Below are positions 1 through 10,326 of a stretch of DNA of 64,000 bases, piece after piece. Where the stretch lies: positions 15,382,501 through 15,446,500 of the forward strand of contig JAZHRO010000024.1 in the NCBI GenBank assembly GCA_037157565.1, read 5' to 3'. Under the pieces are notes generated by a model that was not told where the DNA came from, made no database searches, and was given only the letters and a program-made list of their open reading frames with translations. This DNA comes from Thalassia testudinum (Eukaryota > Streptophyta > Magnoliopsida > Alismatales > Hydrocharitaceae). Position 1 is the stretch's first letter, and each line of letters starts with the position of its first letter. A program made the translations under genes and the position numbers.

Positions 1-32
1 GGAGAAGGAAATTTTGTGAAGGAGAAGGAGAA

Positions 33-679
33 AAGAAACAAAATGAAAAAGGAGCACAAAATTATGAGAAAAGGTGATAGTCATTAGTAAGGAACTAAGG
101 AATTAACCTAAGTTCTAGACCTCATTCAAGAAAATAACTGAAAAGTGCATAATGAGATTAGTAAGAACGCAAACCTTAGGCATTCTTGAATAGACTCTTA
201 GTACCCATTAAGATCTGGACACTCCTCAAGAGGTTGAGGAAAATGAAAAGCTGAAGTATTAGGTCTAAGGCTTAGGGAGTATTTGGCCTCATTAACTAAT
301 TTTTGGTTTACGGGATTTAGTAACCTAAGCACCCTAACCTCACACACAGCCTGGTTCAGTAAGCGTAAAAATCAAAATCACGCAGAAGCGTCGCAAAATT
401 CTGAAAAGAACACCTAGAGTAGGAGCGGCCGATCAACGCAAGTTGATTTGGACGAGTTCCCAGCGCAGAGAGGCGGGAAATCCCCTCGAAGATGCGTAAC
501 AAAATATCATCTCCTCGGTGCTTGTCTCTTAGGATATTCACATATCCTACTGGGGGCATGTAAGCACTTTGCTGGTTCAGATTCCATGGATGGCATTATC
601 TCGAAGTGTCAATTGCCAGGGTCTGGATTCGGCCACGGAACACCATGGATGGGATTATCTCGAAATCTCAATAGCCAGG
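33..679 (+). repeat. Left arm of ~650-bp inverted repeat flanking a flipped Athila 3' end
   Basis: This segment reads on the plus strand as the near-exact reverse complement of 3886-4535. Both arms share landmarks in the same order, including a GATCGGCCGCTCC block, GCGGGAAATCCCC, and the CCATGG-bearing repeats at the inner end. Homology stops sharply after the sequence CTCAATAGCCAGG. The arm is non-coding 3' sequence of an Athila-type element; the apparent peptides in it are mirrored in the other arm and are not genes. Confidence 0.85.
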
Positions 680-735
680 GTTCCGGGGGTTGCCATGGGC
701 GGTGCTATCTCGAAGCATCGACTGCTAGGAACCCT
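584..735 (+). repeat. Three imperfect tandem repeats, CCATGG...TATCTCGAA...GCCAGGG
   Basis: Three units each begin with CCATGG (584, 643, 693), continue with a TATCTCGAA block and end in a GCCAGGG-like block, with spacings of about 59 and 50 bp. Two of them are mirrored in the right inverted-repeat arm at about 3886-3985. They lie in the untranslated 3' region of the Athila element, and no function is evident. Confidence 0.7.
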
Positions 736-1174
736 TGAGGATTGATGATGGGAGCAATGAATCTGATACAGACCGTGTTGAAAAGCCAATCCTAAGCTAG
801 AATTAAAAAGAAAAAGAGAGAAAACTCTCCAAACAGAAAAATTTTCTATCTCTCTCTCTTACAAAATGCACTGCGAACTGAGCCAGGGCTAAAATCATTT
901 CAAGCACGGGTGCTTTAACCACAAAGTACAATAGACCTTAGGTTAGTTCTTGTGGGCCTTAAAAACCTTTGCTAAGGACTGAGGCTAAGGCTAGACAGAT
1001 TTGGATCTTGATTGGTACTAGAGTACCTTTTAGGCCTATGGTCAGCATTCTAACCTAATCTAAGCTCAAATGAAAAAGCACTTATCTGAAGCTATTAAGA
1101 ACTTCATGGTCTAGAACAAGGGTTGAAACCTTAAGTTTTTGCTAAGGGACTAGCAAAAGCTAGGCATGGGGGTA
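680..1174 (+). other. Athila 3' untranslated region and polypurine tract
   Basis: Non-coding sequence runs between the inverted-repeat arm and the LTR. The last 13 bases (1162-1174, AGGCATGGGGGTA) form a purine-rich tract directly abutting the LTR start, which is where plus-strand DNA priming would occur. No gene is visible. The stretch is oriented to the plus strand, opposite to the Athila coding region at 4870-10326. Confidence 0.65.
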
Positions 1175-1997
1175 TGATGAGAACCTCATCATGAGCCATA
1201 ACTAGCTCATTTTGACCTAATACAAAGGATAAAAGCTCCTACATAACTCAAGGAAAGGATTAACTCAGAGGGATTCTGAGTTCGCAAAGAAAACAGAAAC
1301 TAAAGGGTAAAAATGCAATTTCACCAATCCAATCTAAAAATAAGGTAACTTAGGGTCCAAACATAGGTCAAATCAACCTAATAAGAATAAAAGTGGGATG
1401 AGATGATCTGATAAGGGCTACAGCAATTCCAAGGAACTAAATGATAATCTGTAACCTTAAATCAAACCCACTTCAATTTGCGAGGTTCGAGGCAAAGTAA
1501 AAATAGAATAAACCCTCTAAAATTCATAGAAAAATAATCTCTAGGGTTTAAAACCTTCAATTTGTCCTTAGGAACCCATTTTGACCTATATTGAGAACCA
1601 TGCCCAATTAACAACTTAATTTGGGTTTTTGCGTAAATTGATCTGTCAAACAAGGTTTAATCTGGAAATAAAATTCACCATCATAATCCTTAGGTCCCAA
1701 TTAGTCATGTATAAAAACTTGAGCCTAAGAGGAAACCTTCTTGACCAACTTTACACTTTGGTCCTCATTTATTTACTTTTTGGCCCTCAACTTTTGAACC
1801 CTCACATTTCTGCCCCTAACTCTCCTTCGTTCTTTGCATCCAGGTCCCTCCTGCCAAAACCTGACTAGCACCATGCTCCGGCGACCTTGCGCGGAGCATG
1901 GCGCCGCGCAGGGTAAGGGGGAGGGTCTGGCAAGACAACCGGGGGAGCCCTGCGTCGTCAGCCGTCGCAGGAACACCCCCCTGGTCGCTGCAACCCA

Positions 1998-2079
1998 CCA
2001 TACCGGCCGTGCGAACGCACGGACGGTATGGGTCTCCATCTCCGGCGTCCTCCGGCGAGGGAGACACGTCGTCTCCCTC
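1998..2079 (+). promoter_or_regulatory. Paired hairpins upstream of the Athila TATA box
   Basis: At 1998-2031 a 34-nt inverted repeat has 16-nt arms (CCATACCG.CCGTGCG / CGCACGG.CGGTATGG, one mismatch) around a 2-nt loop. At 2057-2079 a second hairpin has 9-nt arms (GAGGGAGAC / GTCTCCCTC) around ACGTC. Both recur in the other LTR at 12777-12810 and about 12729-12751, so they belong to the family. They lie 25-105 bp upstream of the TATA box. ACGT cores suit bZIP factors in general, but no binding is shown. Confidence 0.7.
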
Positions 2080-2103
2080 CTCCCTCCTCTCTGATTCCGC
2101 CCC

Positions 2104-2111
2104 TATAAATA
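2104..2111 (+). promoter_or_regulatory. TATA box of Athila LTR
   Basis: TATAAATA sits in CCCTATAAATACCCC. The same box occurs at the equivalent site of the partner LTR. Confidence 0.7.
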
Positions 2112-3885
2112 CCCCTGTCGCTCCGCCGTTCTCAGCAGCTCGGTCCTGACGGAGAAAGACCCCCACTTCCTCTCTTCCCACTCCGACAGGAAGCCCTCCA
2201 GCTCCGGCGGCCTCTCCTCTTCCTCCTCGTCGCTCTGCCGCACTACCAGCTGCAGGGTTGTCCTCCCTCGCTCTTCCCGCGCCACGCCGCACCCAGCTGG
2301 CGCCTCTCCGGCCCTCTCCTCGCCGCCGCCCCTTCCCCTGGGCATCTTCTTCTCCGGCGACAGTCGATACGACTGCCGCCTTGCTCCAGCCCCTTTCGTC
2401 TCCGTAGCTAGGTCAGAACTTCTCCCCATCTCCCCCTCTTTCTTTTCCTCACTGTCTTTTATTTGATTAAACCCTCGACCGCTCCTGTCCACCGTCACCC
2501 CCTTCGTCTCCGGCCAAACTCCAGCGAGACGCCCCCGTCGCTCCACAGCCCCATACGCCTCGCTGACCCTCACAGAACCTCCGCCTCCTCACCCTGATCA
2601 ACCTCCGCCCTTCCACTTCCCGCCACTCGCCCTCTGCAGACCCCCCGAACAAACCCACTTCTCCGCCCGCAGTTTGACCTAGGGCGACCCTCACGCTCCG
2701 CCCCGCCGCCTGCCAGACTCCCCACCACCTTCGCCGTGCCACGGCGAAGGTTTTCCGCCTATCTGATTAGGCCAAGAGGCCCTTCCTCTGTGGACAGGTA
2801 TCTCGACCGCCGTCGCCATTGCTGCGTGGAAGGAGCACCTTCAACCTGCAGCTCCAGGTGCGATTCACCCAGGTTCGACTCCCAGGCTGCGCGGGGCATC
2901 TCCGCGAAGCCTCCCAGGCTTGCAGCTGAGGCAAAGGCCTCGCGTGCAACCGCGAACTCCTGCAGCGTCTTCAGCTGCAGGCGTCCAATTGGGGTGGGAC
3001 ATTTAGTCCCACCTCGAAAATTTTTGGAGGAGCGCGCCCACATAAAGGCAAAACGTGCCTTAGGTTCGTTGCCTCCTGAGCATGGGGTGAGGTCCCTCTC
3101 ACTTACCCGCTCGACCCGGCCTCATCCGCGACCACGCCCCGCGGACCTGGCCCGACCCGACTAAGCCCGACCTGCACTCCTCTCCCACCACGCACGCCGG
3201 TGGGTTTGGACCCGGGCACGACCCGTACCCGAATACCCGGCAGCTCTGGGAGAGCTTTCCTAAGAGCGGCTTCCGTGAGAGAGAAACGCAGGGGAGAGGG
3301 TAGAATTAGGTTTTGCCCCTCTGATCAAGCTGTGCAAGTGTGCAGGCAGAGAAGAAGAAGAAAGACGGCCGCTGAACAGAGAAGGAGAAGAAGACCGAAG
3401 GAAGAAGAGCAGCCAGGGCTGCCCAAAGCAGAGGACTGAGGAAGAAGAACTGAAGCAACACTGTAGCATCCGCGGGTTAAGTCGTTTGATTGGAAAATCC
3501 GACGACGTCCTGAAGACAGGTGAAGACAAAGAAGAAAGAAGAAAAGAAGAGAGACGGAGCAGCCAGGCAGAAGAAGAGAAGCAAGAAGAAAAGACGAAGA
3601 AGAGCACGGAAGGGAGATCTGAAGCAAGAAAAAAAAAGAACAGGAAGAACAAAAGCTAAAGAGAAGACAAAGAAGAAAAGAAGAAGAAGCCAAACCTTCA
3701 TCTCTCTCTCTCTCTTTATTTTTGTAATAGAACATGTATATCTCTAGAATACAACTTGCTCCTTGAGTTCGACCTCGGGAACTCTTTATTTTCCGAGTAA
3801 AAAAATTATATATTAGCAAATGATGGCAATAACTATCTGTACTACAACGACTTAAGAAAAGCTAGTTGCTGCCACCGTTTCGCCA

Positions 3886-4535
3886 CCTGGCTATTGAGAT
3901 TTCGAGATAATCCCATCCATGGTGTTCCGTGGCCGAATTCAGACCCTGGCAGTTGACACTTCGTGATAATGCCATCCATGGATTCTGAACCAGCAGGGTG
4001 CTTACATGCCCCCAGTAGGATATGTGAATATCCTAAGAGATAAGCATCGAGGAGATGATATTTTGTTACGCATCTTTGAGGGGATTTCCCGCCTCTCCGC
4101 GCTGGGAACTCGTCTAAATCAACTTGTGTTGATCGGCCGCTCCTATTCAAGGTGTACTTTTCAGAATTTTTGCGACGCTTCTGCGTGATTTTGATTTTTA
4201 CTCTTACTGAACCAGGCTGTGTGTGAGGTTAGGGTACTTAGGTTACTAAGTCCCGTAAACCAAAAATTAGTTAATGAGGCCAAATACTCCCTAAGCCTTA
4301 GACCTAATACTTCAGCTTTTCATTTTCCTCAACCTCTTGAATAGTGTCCAGATCTTAATAGGTACTAAGAGTCTATTCAAGAATGCCTAAGGTTTGCGTT
4401 CTTACTAATCTCATTATGCACTTTTCAGTTATTTTCTTGAATGAGGTCTAGAACTTAGGTTAATTCCTTAGTTCCTTACTAATGACTATCACTTGGTTCT
4501 CATATTTTGTGCTCCTTTTTTCCTTTTGTTTCTTT
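3886..4535 (-). repeat. Right arm of ~650-bp inverted repeat
   Basis: This is the reverse complement of 33-679. On the minus strand it continues the 3' untranslated part of the Athila element encoded at 4870-10326, so this arm is in its native position and the left arm is the inverted one. The junction with the inverted LTR falls at about 3881-3886. Confidence 0.85.
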
Positions 4536-4869
4536 TTTTTTTTTTTGAAACCTTTTCTTACACGTTTTGCACTTTTATACCCCCCCATGCCTAAGATTTG
4601 CAATGTCCTCATTATGATTTTAGGGGTTTTTATTTACTTAATTTATTCCTTAAGACATTTGTTTTTGTGAGTGAATGGGTCGGGATGAATTTTGCGGATG
4701 ATTTCTAATCTCAGATGCAAGCATCTGAGGTGGAGTCGGTTGTCTTAAAGGGTGAACCTTAAGTGCACCAAGGTGTCAGAAAAATGGTTTTAGATTTTTA
4801 GAGGGAATGACGGGCTGCCTCCCGCTAAGCGCTGAGTTTTACGCCATCGGCTGGGCGCAGTAAGCTCAC
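4536..4869 (-). other. Athila 3' untranslated region with second G-rich tract
   Basis: This lies downstream of the integrase remnant on the minus strand. It has no reading frame of note. A GGCATGGGGGGGTATA tract at about 4577-4592 (minus strand) resembles the true polypurine tract at 1162-1174 but is not followed by an LTR. No env-like frame is present between integrase and this point. Confidence 0.5.
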
Positions 4870-5504
4870 GGAGAATGGAGGATGAGAGATGACTCAGCCA
4901 AATCAGTAGAAGTCACATCAATGAACGGTTTGAGTCTCTGACCGTTCACGATGAAAGGTTCGGAATCGTGGCTGAGTGGAGTGATTTCAATTGCTCCATT
5001 TCCAAAAACCTGTCGGACTAGATATGGTCCGACCCACTTGGATCGCAGTTTTCCCGGGAAAAGTTTAAGTCAGGCATCAAAGAGTAGGACCTTTTGACCA
5101 GGATGAAAGATCTTTCTCGAGATATGCTTGTCATGGAAGGCTTTAACCCGCTCCTTGTAGATTCGCGAGTTCTCGTACGCGTCTAGGCGTAATTCATCGA
5201 TCTCGCTGATTTGGAGTTTTCTGTGGGTTCCAGCCTTGGAAAGATCTAGATTACAGTTCTGTACTGCCCAATAGGCTTTATGCTCCAGTTCTACGGGAAG
5301 GTGGCACGCCTTTCCGTACACCAGTATAAAGGGAGACATGCCTAATTGGGTCTTGTGGGCGGTCCTATAGGCCCACAATGCTTCCGGAAGTCGGGACGAC
5401 CAGTCCTTCCTGTCAGGCCGAACAGTGACTTGCAGGATTTTCTTGATCTCCCGATTTGACAACTCAGCTAGACCATTTTTTTGGGGGTGGTAAGGAGTAG
5501 AGAT
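4870..5504 (-). pseudogene. Athila integrase, C-terminal part (broken)
   Basis: The minus strand encodes the end of an Athila-type integrase. The stop-free part (5462-5070) holds the segment with the third catalytic acid (in SNREIKK), the [16 protein letters not shown] block, and the [14 protein letters not shown] block typical of Athila/Tat integrases. A TGA at 5072-5070 interrupts the frame, after which recognisable C-terminal domain sequence (GPYLVRQVF) runs on to about 4870. A further break separates this part from the upstream integrase at 5505. The enzyme would insert the cDNA into chromosomes; this copy cannot make it whole. Confidence 0.85.
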
Positions 5505-6140
5505 TCAGTGAGACACCCCAAATTTGGCCATCAGTGACCTAAACTGAGCATTTGTAAAATGGGTCCCCCCATCAGAGATTATAACACGGGGAATCCCGAA
5601 CCTCGAGAAAATGTTTTGATGTATGAACTTAAGAACAATCTTGTGATCGCAGGTTCGGGTCGGTATGGCTTCGATCCATTTGGACACGTAGTCCACCGCA
5701 AGCAGAATGTACTCGAAACCATCCGAAACAGGAAAGGGGCCCATAAAATCAATCCCCCAAACATCGAAGATTTCGCATACGAGAATCGGCTGCGAAGGCA
5801 TCATGTCGCGATGGTCCATGTTGCCCAAAGTCTGGCAACAACTACATGCCTTGCAGTGACTGTATGCGTCCTTGAAAAGTGTAGGCCAGTAGAAGCCACA
5901 CTGGAGGACTTTGGATGCGGTTTTATGCCCTAAGAAATGGCCACCGCATGCTTGGTCGTGGCAGAAAGAGAGGATATTGTTGATTTCCTCTTCCGAGACA
6001 CATCTTCGAATAATCTGATCAACACCTATGCGGAAAAGGTACAGATCTTCCCAAATGTAATACTTGGTATCAGAACGCAATTTGTCTTTCTTGGCCTTCG
6101 GCCAATCAGACGGGGTCTGATGAGATGCCAAGTAGTTCAC
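5505..6140 (-). pseudogene. Athila integrase, zinc-binding and catalytic core (fragment)
   Basis: The 211-codon frame carries the N-terminal HHCC zinc-binding region (His residues in CHDQACGGHFLGHKT, Cys pair in CKACSCC) followed by two acids of the D,D-35-E core: Asp in WGIDFMGPF and Asp in IISDGGTHF. The third acid lies downstream in the next broken segment. The frame ends at a stop near 5505. Sequence type and position after RNase H match Ty3/gypsy order (PR-RT-RH-INT) of the Athila lineage. Confidence 0.88.
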
Positions 6141-7075
6141 TATTCAGCAAACCATGGAAGTCTAGTACCAACAGTAAGCAGGTGCTCATCAGGAAAGTGT
6201 TCCGTGATGGGTCCGGAAGGGTCGATGATCTCAGAAGGAAGACGGGACAGATGGTCGGCAACCACATTCTGCCTTCCCGCCTTGTCGCGAATCTCAAGAT
6301 CGAATTCTTGCAACAGCAAGATCCAACAGATTAGTCGGGGCTTCGCGTCCTTCTTGGCAAGGAGATGCCTTACAGTCGTGTGATCCGAGTAAATGATGAC
6401 ATGGGAACCCAGAAGATACGATCGAAATTTTTCAAGGGAAAATACTACGGCTAGCAGCTCTTTCTCCGTAACCGTGTAGTTACGCTGAGCCTCGTCAAGT
6501 GTCTTGCTAGCGTAGTATATAACCACGGGTTTCCCATCAGCTTTCTGCCCCAGGACCGCTCCTACAGCGAAATCAGATGCATCGCACATGATCTCAAAGG
6601 GTTGAGACCAATCAGGGGATTGTAGGATAGGTGCCTGGGTGACTCGGTCACGCAGGTTTTCAAAGGCTAGTGTGCATTCCTTGGAGATTTCAAAGGGTAC
6701 ATCCTTAGAGAGAAGAGAAGTCAAGGGGCACGCGATTTTCGAGAAATCTGGAATGAAACGGCGGTAAAAACCGACGTGCCCTAAAAAAGAACGAATGTCC
6801 CTGATCGAGCCAGGCATAGGAAGGCGAGATATCAGATCCACCTTAGCTCGATCCACCTGGATGCCTTTTTCTGAAATTAGATGTCCCAGGACAATTCCCT
6901 CAGGCACCATGAAATGGCTCTTTTCCCAGGAAAGAATCAAGTTCACCTCAATGCATCGCCTGAGTATCTGGACCAAGTGTTGGAGGTAATCATCAAAAGA
7001 GTCTCCAAAGACTGAAAAGTCATCCATGAAGACTTCCAGGAAATCACCTACCATATCTGAGAATATGGCAAGCAT
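6140..7075 (-). pseudogene. Athila reverse transcriptase C-terminal part and RNase H
   Basis: The 311-codon frame starts just before the RT active site FMDD (residues 16-19 of the frame, the F/YxDD motif) and continues through the thumb (IRSFLGHVGFYRRFI) into RNase H (MCDASDFAVGAVLGQ, TVTEKELLAVVF, YSDHTTVRHLL, and the last acid in NVVADHLSR). Those RNase H acids are present. It is separated from the RT fingers and palm (7429-7082) by a TAG where the family has a Gln codon. It is decayed but the longest surviving pol piece of this element. Confidence 0.9.
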
Positions 7076-7081
7076 GCACCG

Positions 7082-7429
7082 CTAAAAGGTAGCAGGTGCA
7101 TTGCAAAGACCGAAAGGCATCCTTCGGAAAGCGTACGTTCCGAAGGGGCAGGTGAACGTGGTCTTTTCTTGGTCCTCAGGATGGATTGCCACCTGGTTAT
7201 AACCGGAGTACCCGTCAAGAAAGCAGAAGAACCTATTTCCCACTAGTTTCTCGAGAATTTGATCAATGAAGGGTAGTGGGAAATGATCCTTCTTCGTGGA
7301 GGAATTGAGTCGGCGGTAATCTATACAGACTCTCCACGCATTGGCTAATCGGGTAGGAATGATTTCTCCGATTTCAGTTGTTATGGTGGTGAGTCCTGCC
7401 TTGTTAGGCACAACCTGAATTGGGCTCAC
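7082..7429 (-). pseudogene. Athila reverse transcriptase, N-terminal part
   Basis: The frame encodes RT motifs VCIDYRRLN, CFLDGYSGYNQVAI (with the first catalytic Asp), TFTCPFGTYAFRRMPFGLCNAPATF, and ends at TAG (7084-7082). The MPFGLCNAPATF form is typical of Athila rather than Tekay, whose copies in this window read [12 protein letters not shown]. Upstream, a stop at about 7472-7470 separates it from the protease-RT linker. Confidence 0.88.
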
Positions 7430-7471
7430 CCAACGACTATTGGAGATCGGGTAGATGATCCCGGCATCTAA

Positions 7472-7933
7472 TCACTTGATGATCTCCTTTTTCATGACCT
7501 CCTGCAGATTGGGGTTCAAGCGTCTTTGCATTTCACGAGAAGGTCGTGCGCCCTCTTCTGAATAGATATGATGAGTGCAATAAGAGGGAGTTATTCCAGT
7601 CAAGTCATCGAGAGTCCACCCGATGGCTCTGCGATATTGCTGGAGGACAGCAATCAGACGGGATTCCTGTTCAGGATTGAGGTTGGAATTAATAATCACA
7701 GGGAGGGTCTGATTGGAACCCAAAAAGATGTATTTCAAGTGAGCAGGAAGAGGCTTTAACTCGAGGATAGGATTATCAGCAGCAGCGGGTGGTTCAGTAT
7801 AGATGGGAGGTTCAAGGGTAGGAGTTACTGGGTTGTTTCTATCTGGATTCAACTCCTCCGTTTGCGGGTCAAGATCCTTCTGTGGTTGATGAGGCATAAT
7901 CGAGTCATTCTGGAGGTGTGATTCATCAACCAA
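7472..7933 (-). pseudogene. Athila Pol linker between protease and RT
   Basis: The acidic, proline-rich N-terminal half precedes a conserved block (LKPLPAHLKYIFLG, the RAIGWTLDDLTGI segment and HHIYSEEGARP) that marks the start of Athila/Tat RT. The C-terminus runs into the RT frame but is cut by an in-frame stop. It has no enzymatic role by itself. A break near 7933-7952 separates it from the protease frame. Confidence 0.75.
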
Positions 7934-7951
7934 AATCCTAACGTCATAAAT

Positions 7952-8539
7952 CTATTCAATTACACCGCAATTAATTCCTTGTTGGGCCTTAAATATATCA
8001 ATTTTTAAGGTTTGATTTCTAAATTTAAGCTCTATTTGGCCCTCCTCACAGCTGATGTTGGCTCTAGCAGTAGCCAAGAAAGGTCTCCCTAGAATGATTG
8101 GTGTATCCCTAGGGTTTTTAGGCGCATCCATATCTAAGACTATAAAGTCCACTGGGAAATAGAAATCCCGCACTCTTACGATAACATCCTCGAGAATCCC
8201 TTTTGGTGACTTTATAGATCGATCTGCTAATTTTAATGTCACCTCGGTTGGTTTTAGCTCAGATTCTTCTAGATGGTCAAGTAAGGATGTGGGTATCAGG
8301 TTTATGGATGCACCCAAGTCTAACAGAGCTCTATCAAATTGGGTATCACCTATCTTGCAGGAAATCAGGGGAGTACCAGGATCTTTTGCCTTGGGTGGGA
8401 GTCTACTGAGGATTACAGAGCTGGCTTGCTCTGACAGAACAATTGGGCTCCCGCCCTTGGTTCGCGGCTTACGCTGGGGTGTACATATATTCTTTAGAAA
8501 TCGTGCGTAAGCCGGTACGTGGCGGATCGCATCCATCAA
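7952..8539 (-). pseudogene. Athila aspartic protease region
   Basis: The 195-codon frame begins in the conserved gag-pol joint (DAIRHVPAYARFLK) and holds a retropepsin fold. The active-site motif is DLGAS in ALLDLGASINLIP, the usual Athila form of D-S/T-G, and the second conserved motif is ILGRPFLATA. It would process Gag-Pol. Its frame is offset by one base from the gag frame at 8536, consistent with a 1-bp loss in the T-run at the junction. Confidence 0.88.
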
Positions 8540-9588
8540 GGGATGTTTATGTGGACCTGCTCAAAGAGCTTGACCAGGTCCTCCTCAGGAGCCACGGGTT
8601 TGGTAGTCTTCTTTCCCTTGGTCAAGGCCTCGGGAAACGGGATCTTGGGTGGTTCTTCTAGGATAGGTCCAGGTTGTGGATCTGGGATAGGGGTGGGGAC
8701 GTCCTGGATTACTGTCCTAGGCTTGGGATCACTACCAGGCTTGGAGTGGTTTGGATGATGTGAGTCTTGGGTTTCCTTGCCACTACGAGTTGTTACAGAA
8801 TTAAGTCCTGCCTGGTTTTGATTGGGATTGGGTAAGATAGCTTGCTGCTGGTAACCTGCAAAGGAAGTGGAGGCCTCTATCCCGTCGGGTGAAGGAACAA
8901 AGGGGGCCTGATAAATCATATGGCCATGGCCCGGGTTTGGGTTCATAACGCGCCGCTGGGTTGGCACGTTATTAGGATTAGGCAGAGGTTGGGAAGGAAG
9001 AGTACCTGGCTGGCGAGAGTTTGCCAACTGGGTCAATTGGTTTCGGACCTCTGTAAGTTCGTCCTTATGTTGTTTTTGGATAGCCGCATTCGTTCTTTGA
9101 ATGTCAGCCAGGGTCTGAAGGATAAGGGACATTTGATCTTGATTTGGCCCAGATGGGTAAGTAGGGTTGGGCCAAGGCTGAGGCGGCTGGTAAGGACGAG
9201 GAGTTTGTGGGCAGGGTTGGAAGGATGGTCTTTGGGTTTGGGAATTTCCCACCCACTGAAAGTTAGGATGGTTTCGCCATCCAGGATTATAGGTGTTGGA
9301 GAACGGGTCGTTCTGGATGGCGTTGAGGTCCTCGCAGGTCTGAGGAACCTCCAGAGGGTTAGAGAAAGAAGGAATGGAATTCCCCTGGCAGGTGTAGAAG
9401 GAATCGGAAGGACCTCCGGGCAAAGATTCGGATGATGGGTCCATCCTAGGAGAAGGTTGATGGAGAATGTTTTGCACAGTTTCCCTTGTGGAAGGAGGCT
9501 GTGCGAAAGGGTTATGCGTAGAGGTGGCTCGCTGCAGATGCTGAGTCAGCTCATCCACCTTCTTTTCGATAATCGAGACCTTGTCCAA
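8536..9588 (-). pseudogene. Athila Gag, C-terminal part
   Basis: This continues the same reading frame as the upstream gag piece; only a TGA at 9591-9589 separates them. It is Gln/Pro-rich, with a coiled-coil-like start (VDELTQHLQ) and the block DPFSNTYNPGWRNHPNF that is diagnostic of Athila-type Gag. The CCHC nucleic-acid-binding knuckle that usually lies just before this block cannot be recognised here; only scattered Cys residues remain. It ends at the frameshift into protease. Confidence 0.82.
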
Positions 9589-10326
9589 TCAACTGGCCAT
9601 TAACTCCAAGTCGACTGATGCGGACAGGCCCTGCGTCTCGTGTGCTCCCCTGAGATTCGTCGCTGCGCGGGTATTCGTCCTTTCGAATAATCCCATGGAG
9701 TCATTGTTGATGGAGTTCTCGCACATGTCCTCACGGAGTCCCTGGTAAAAAGATTGGACCTGTTCCCATTTAGGAACTCCGTGATGGGGGCACTTTCTCA
9801 TGAGATCCTGAAAACGATCCCATGCCTCATGGAGAGGTTCCCCTGTTTGTTGGGTGAAATGTGTAATCTGATGGCGCAAGGCGTTGGTCTGTCCAACAGG
9901 GAAGAACTTTTTCAGGAACTCGGACTGAAGTTCTTCCCAATTGTTGATCAGCCGGGTCTGAGTTTGATACCAATGGGCGGCCTTGTCCATAAGAGAAAAG
10001 GAGAACATCTTCATGAGAAGAATATCCCGATTTTGCGCGTCTGACCCAAAAGTTTGGGCCAGATGCTTCAGCTGTTTGATGTGCCGGAAGGGATCTTCAG
10101 AATTAAGCCCATGGAATTTAGGTATAGCATGAATCATATTGGGCTTTAATTCAGAGTCAGGTCCCCCAGTCGGGATTTTGACTCGAGGCTCGATGGCCAC
10201 CGCAGCAGGATTATAATGGTCCTGCATAATGGGATGCTGCGGTGGGTGCACAAAGTTTTGGAAGAGGTCGTTGAGTCGCTGGAGCTGGTGCTCCAGACTG
10301 TTTTCTTCCTCAACTGGCTAAGCCAT
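9589..10326 (-). pseudogene. Athila Gag, N-terminal part with stop at codon 3
   Basis: The frame contains the capsid-like block (IPKFHGLNSEDPFRHIKQL, WEELQSEFLKKFFP, QITHFTQQTGEPLHEAWDRFQ, FYQGL), which corresponds to the plant retrotransposon gag domain. An in-frame ATG at 10326-10324 is the likely start, but the third codon is TAG (10320-10318), so initiation there gives no protein. A second stop (TGA, 9591-9589) cuts off the C-terminal part. Gag would form the virus-like particle. Confidence 0.85.

Larger units (their letters stand above)
1175..3880 (+). mobile_element. Athila LTR (3' LTR of the element, inverted relative to its body)
   Basis: It starts TGATGAGAACC and follows a purine tract. 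It matches the reverse complement of 11382-13632 along its length: shared start, a shared promoter block with paired hairpins, a purine-rich (GAA/AAG) transcribed region, and a GTTCGACCTCGGGA landmark near the end. The end is damaged (CCGTTT where the other copy has CCGTTATCA), so the right boundary is approximate. It is about 450 bp longer than its partner because it retains a 436-bp block (2706-3141) absent there. Leucine- or lysine-rich reading frames at 3260-3819 only reflect the purine-rich tract. Confidence 0.85.

Noticed and set aside
356..559. Small conserved peptide with a near-identical copy at 4006-4188
   Set aside because: Both lie in the arms of the inverted repeat. The conservation is due to DNA duplication, not coding constraint.
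3260..3819. Leucine/serine/phenylalanine-rich minus-strand frames
   Set aside because: They are the complement of the GAA/AAG-rich transcribed part of the Athila LTR. The same artefact appears at 11395-12083.
4536..5069. Env-like gene downstream of Athila pol
   Set aside because: Only the integrase tail and non-coding sequence are present. No frame with a signal or transmembrane segment exists there.
5559..5933. Plus-strand frame opposite the Athila integrase
   Set aside because: It is a mirror of the real integrase frame on the minus strand; no domain.
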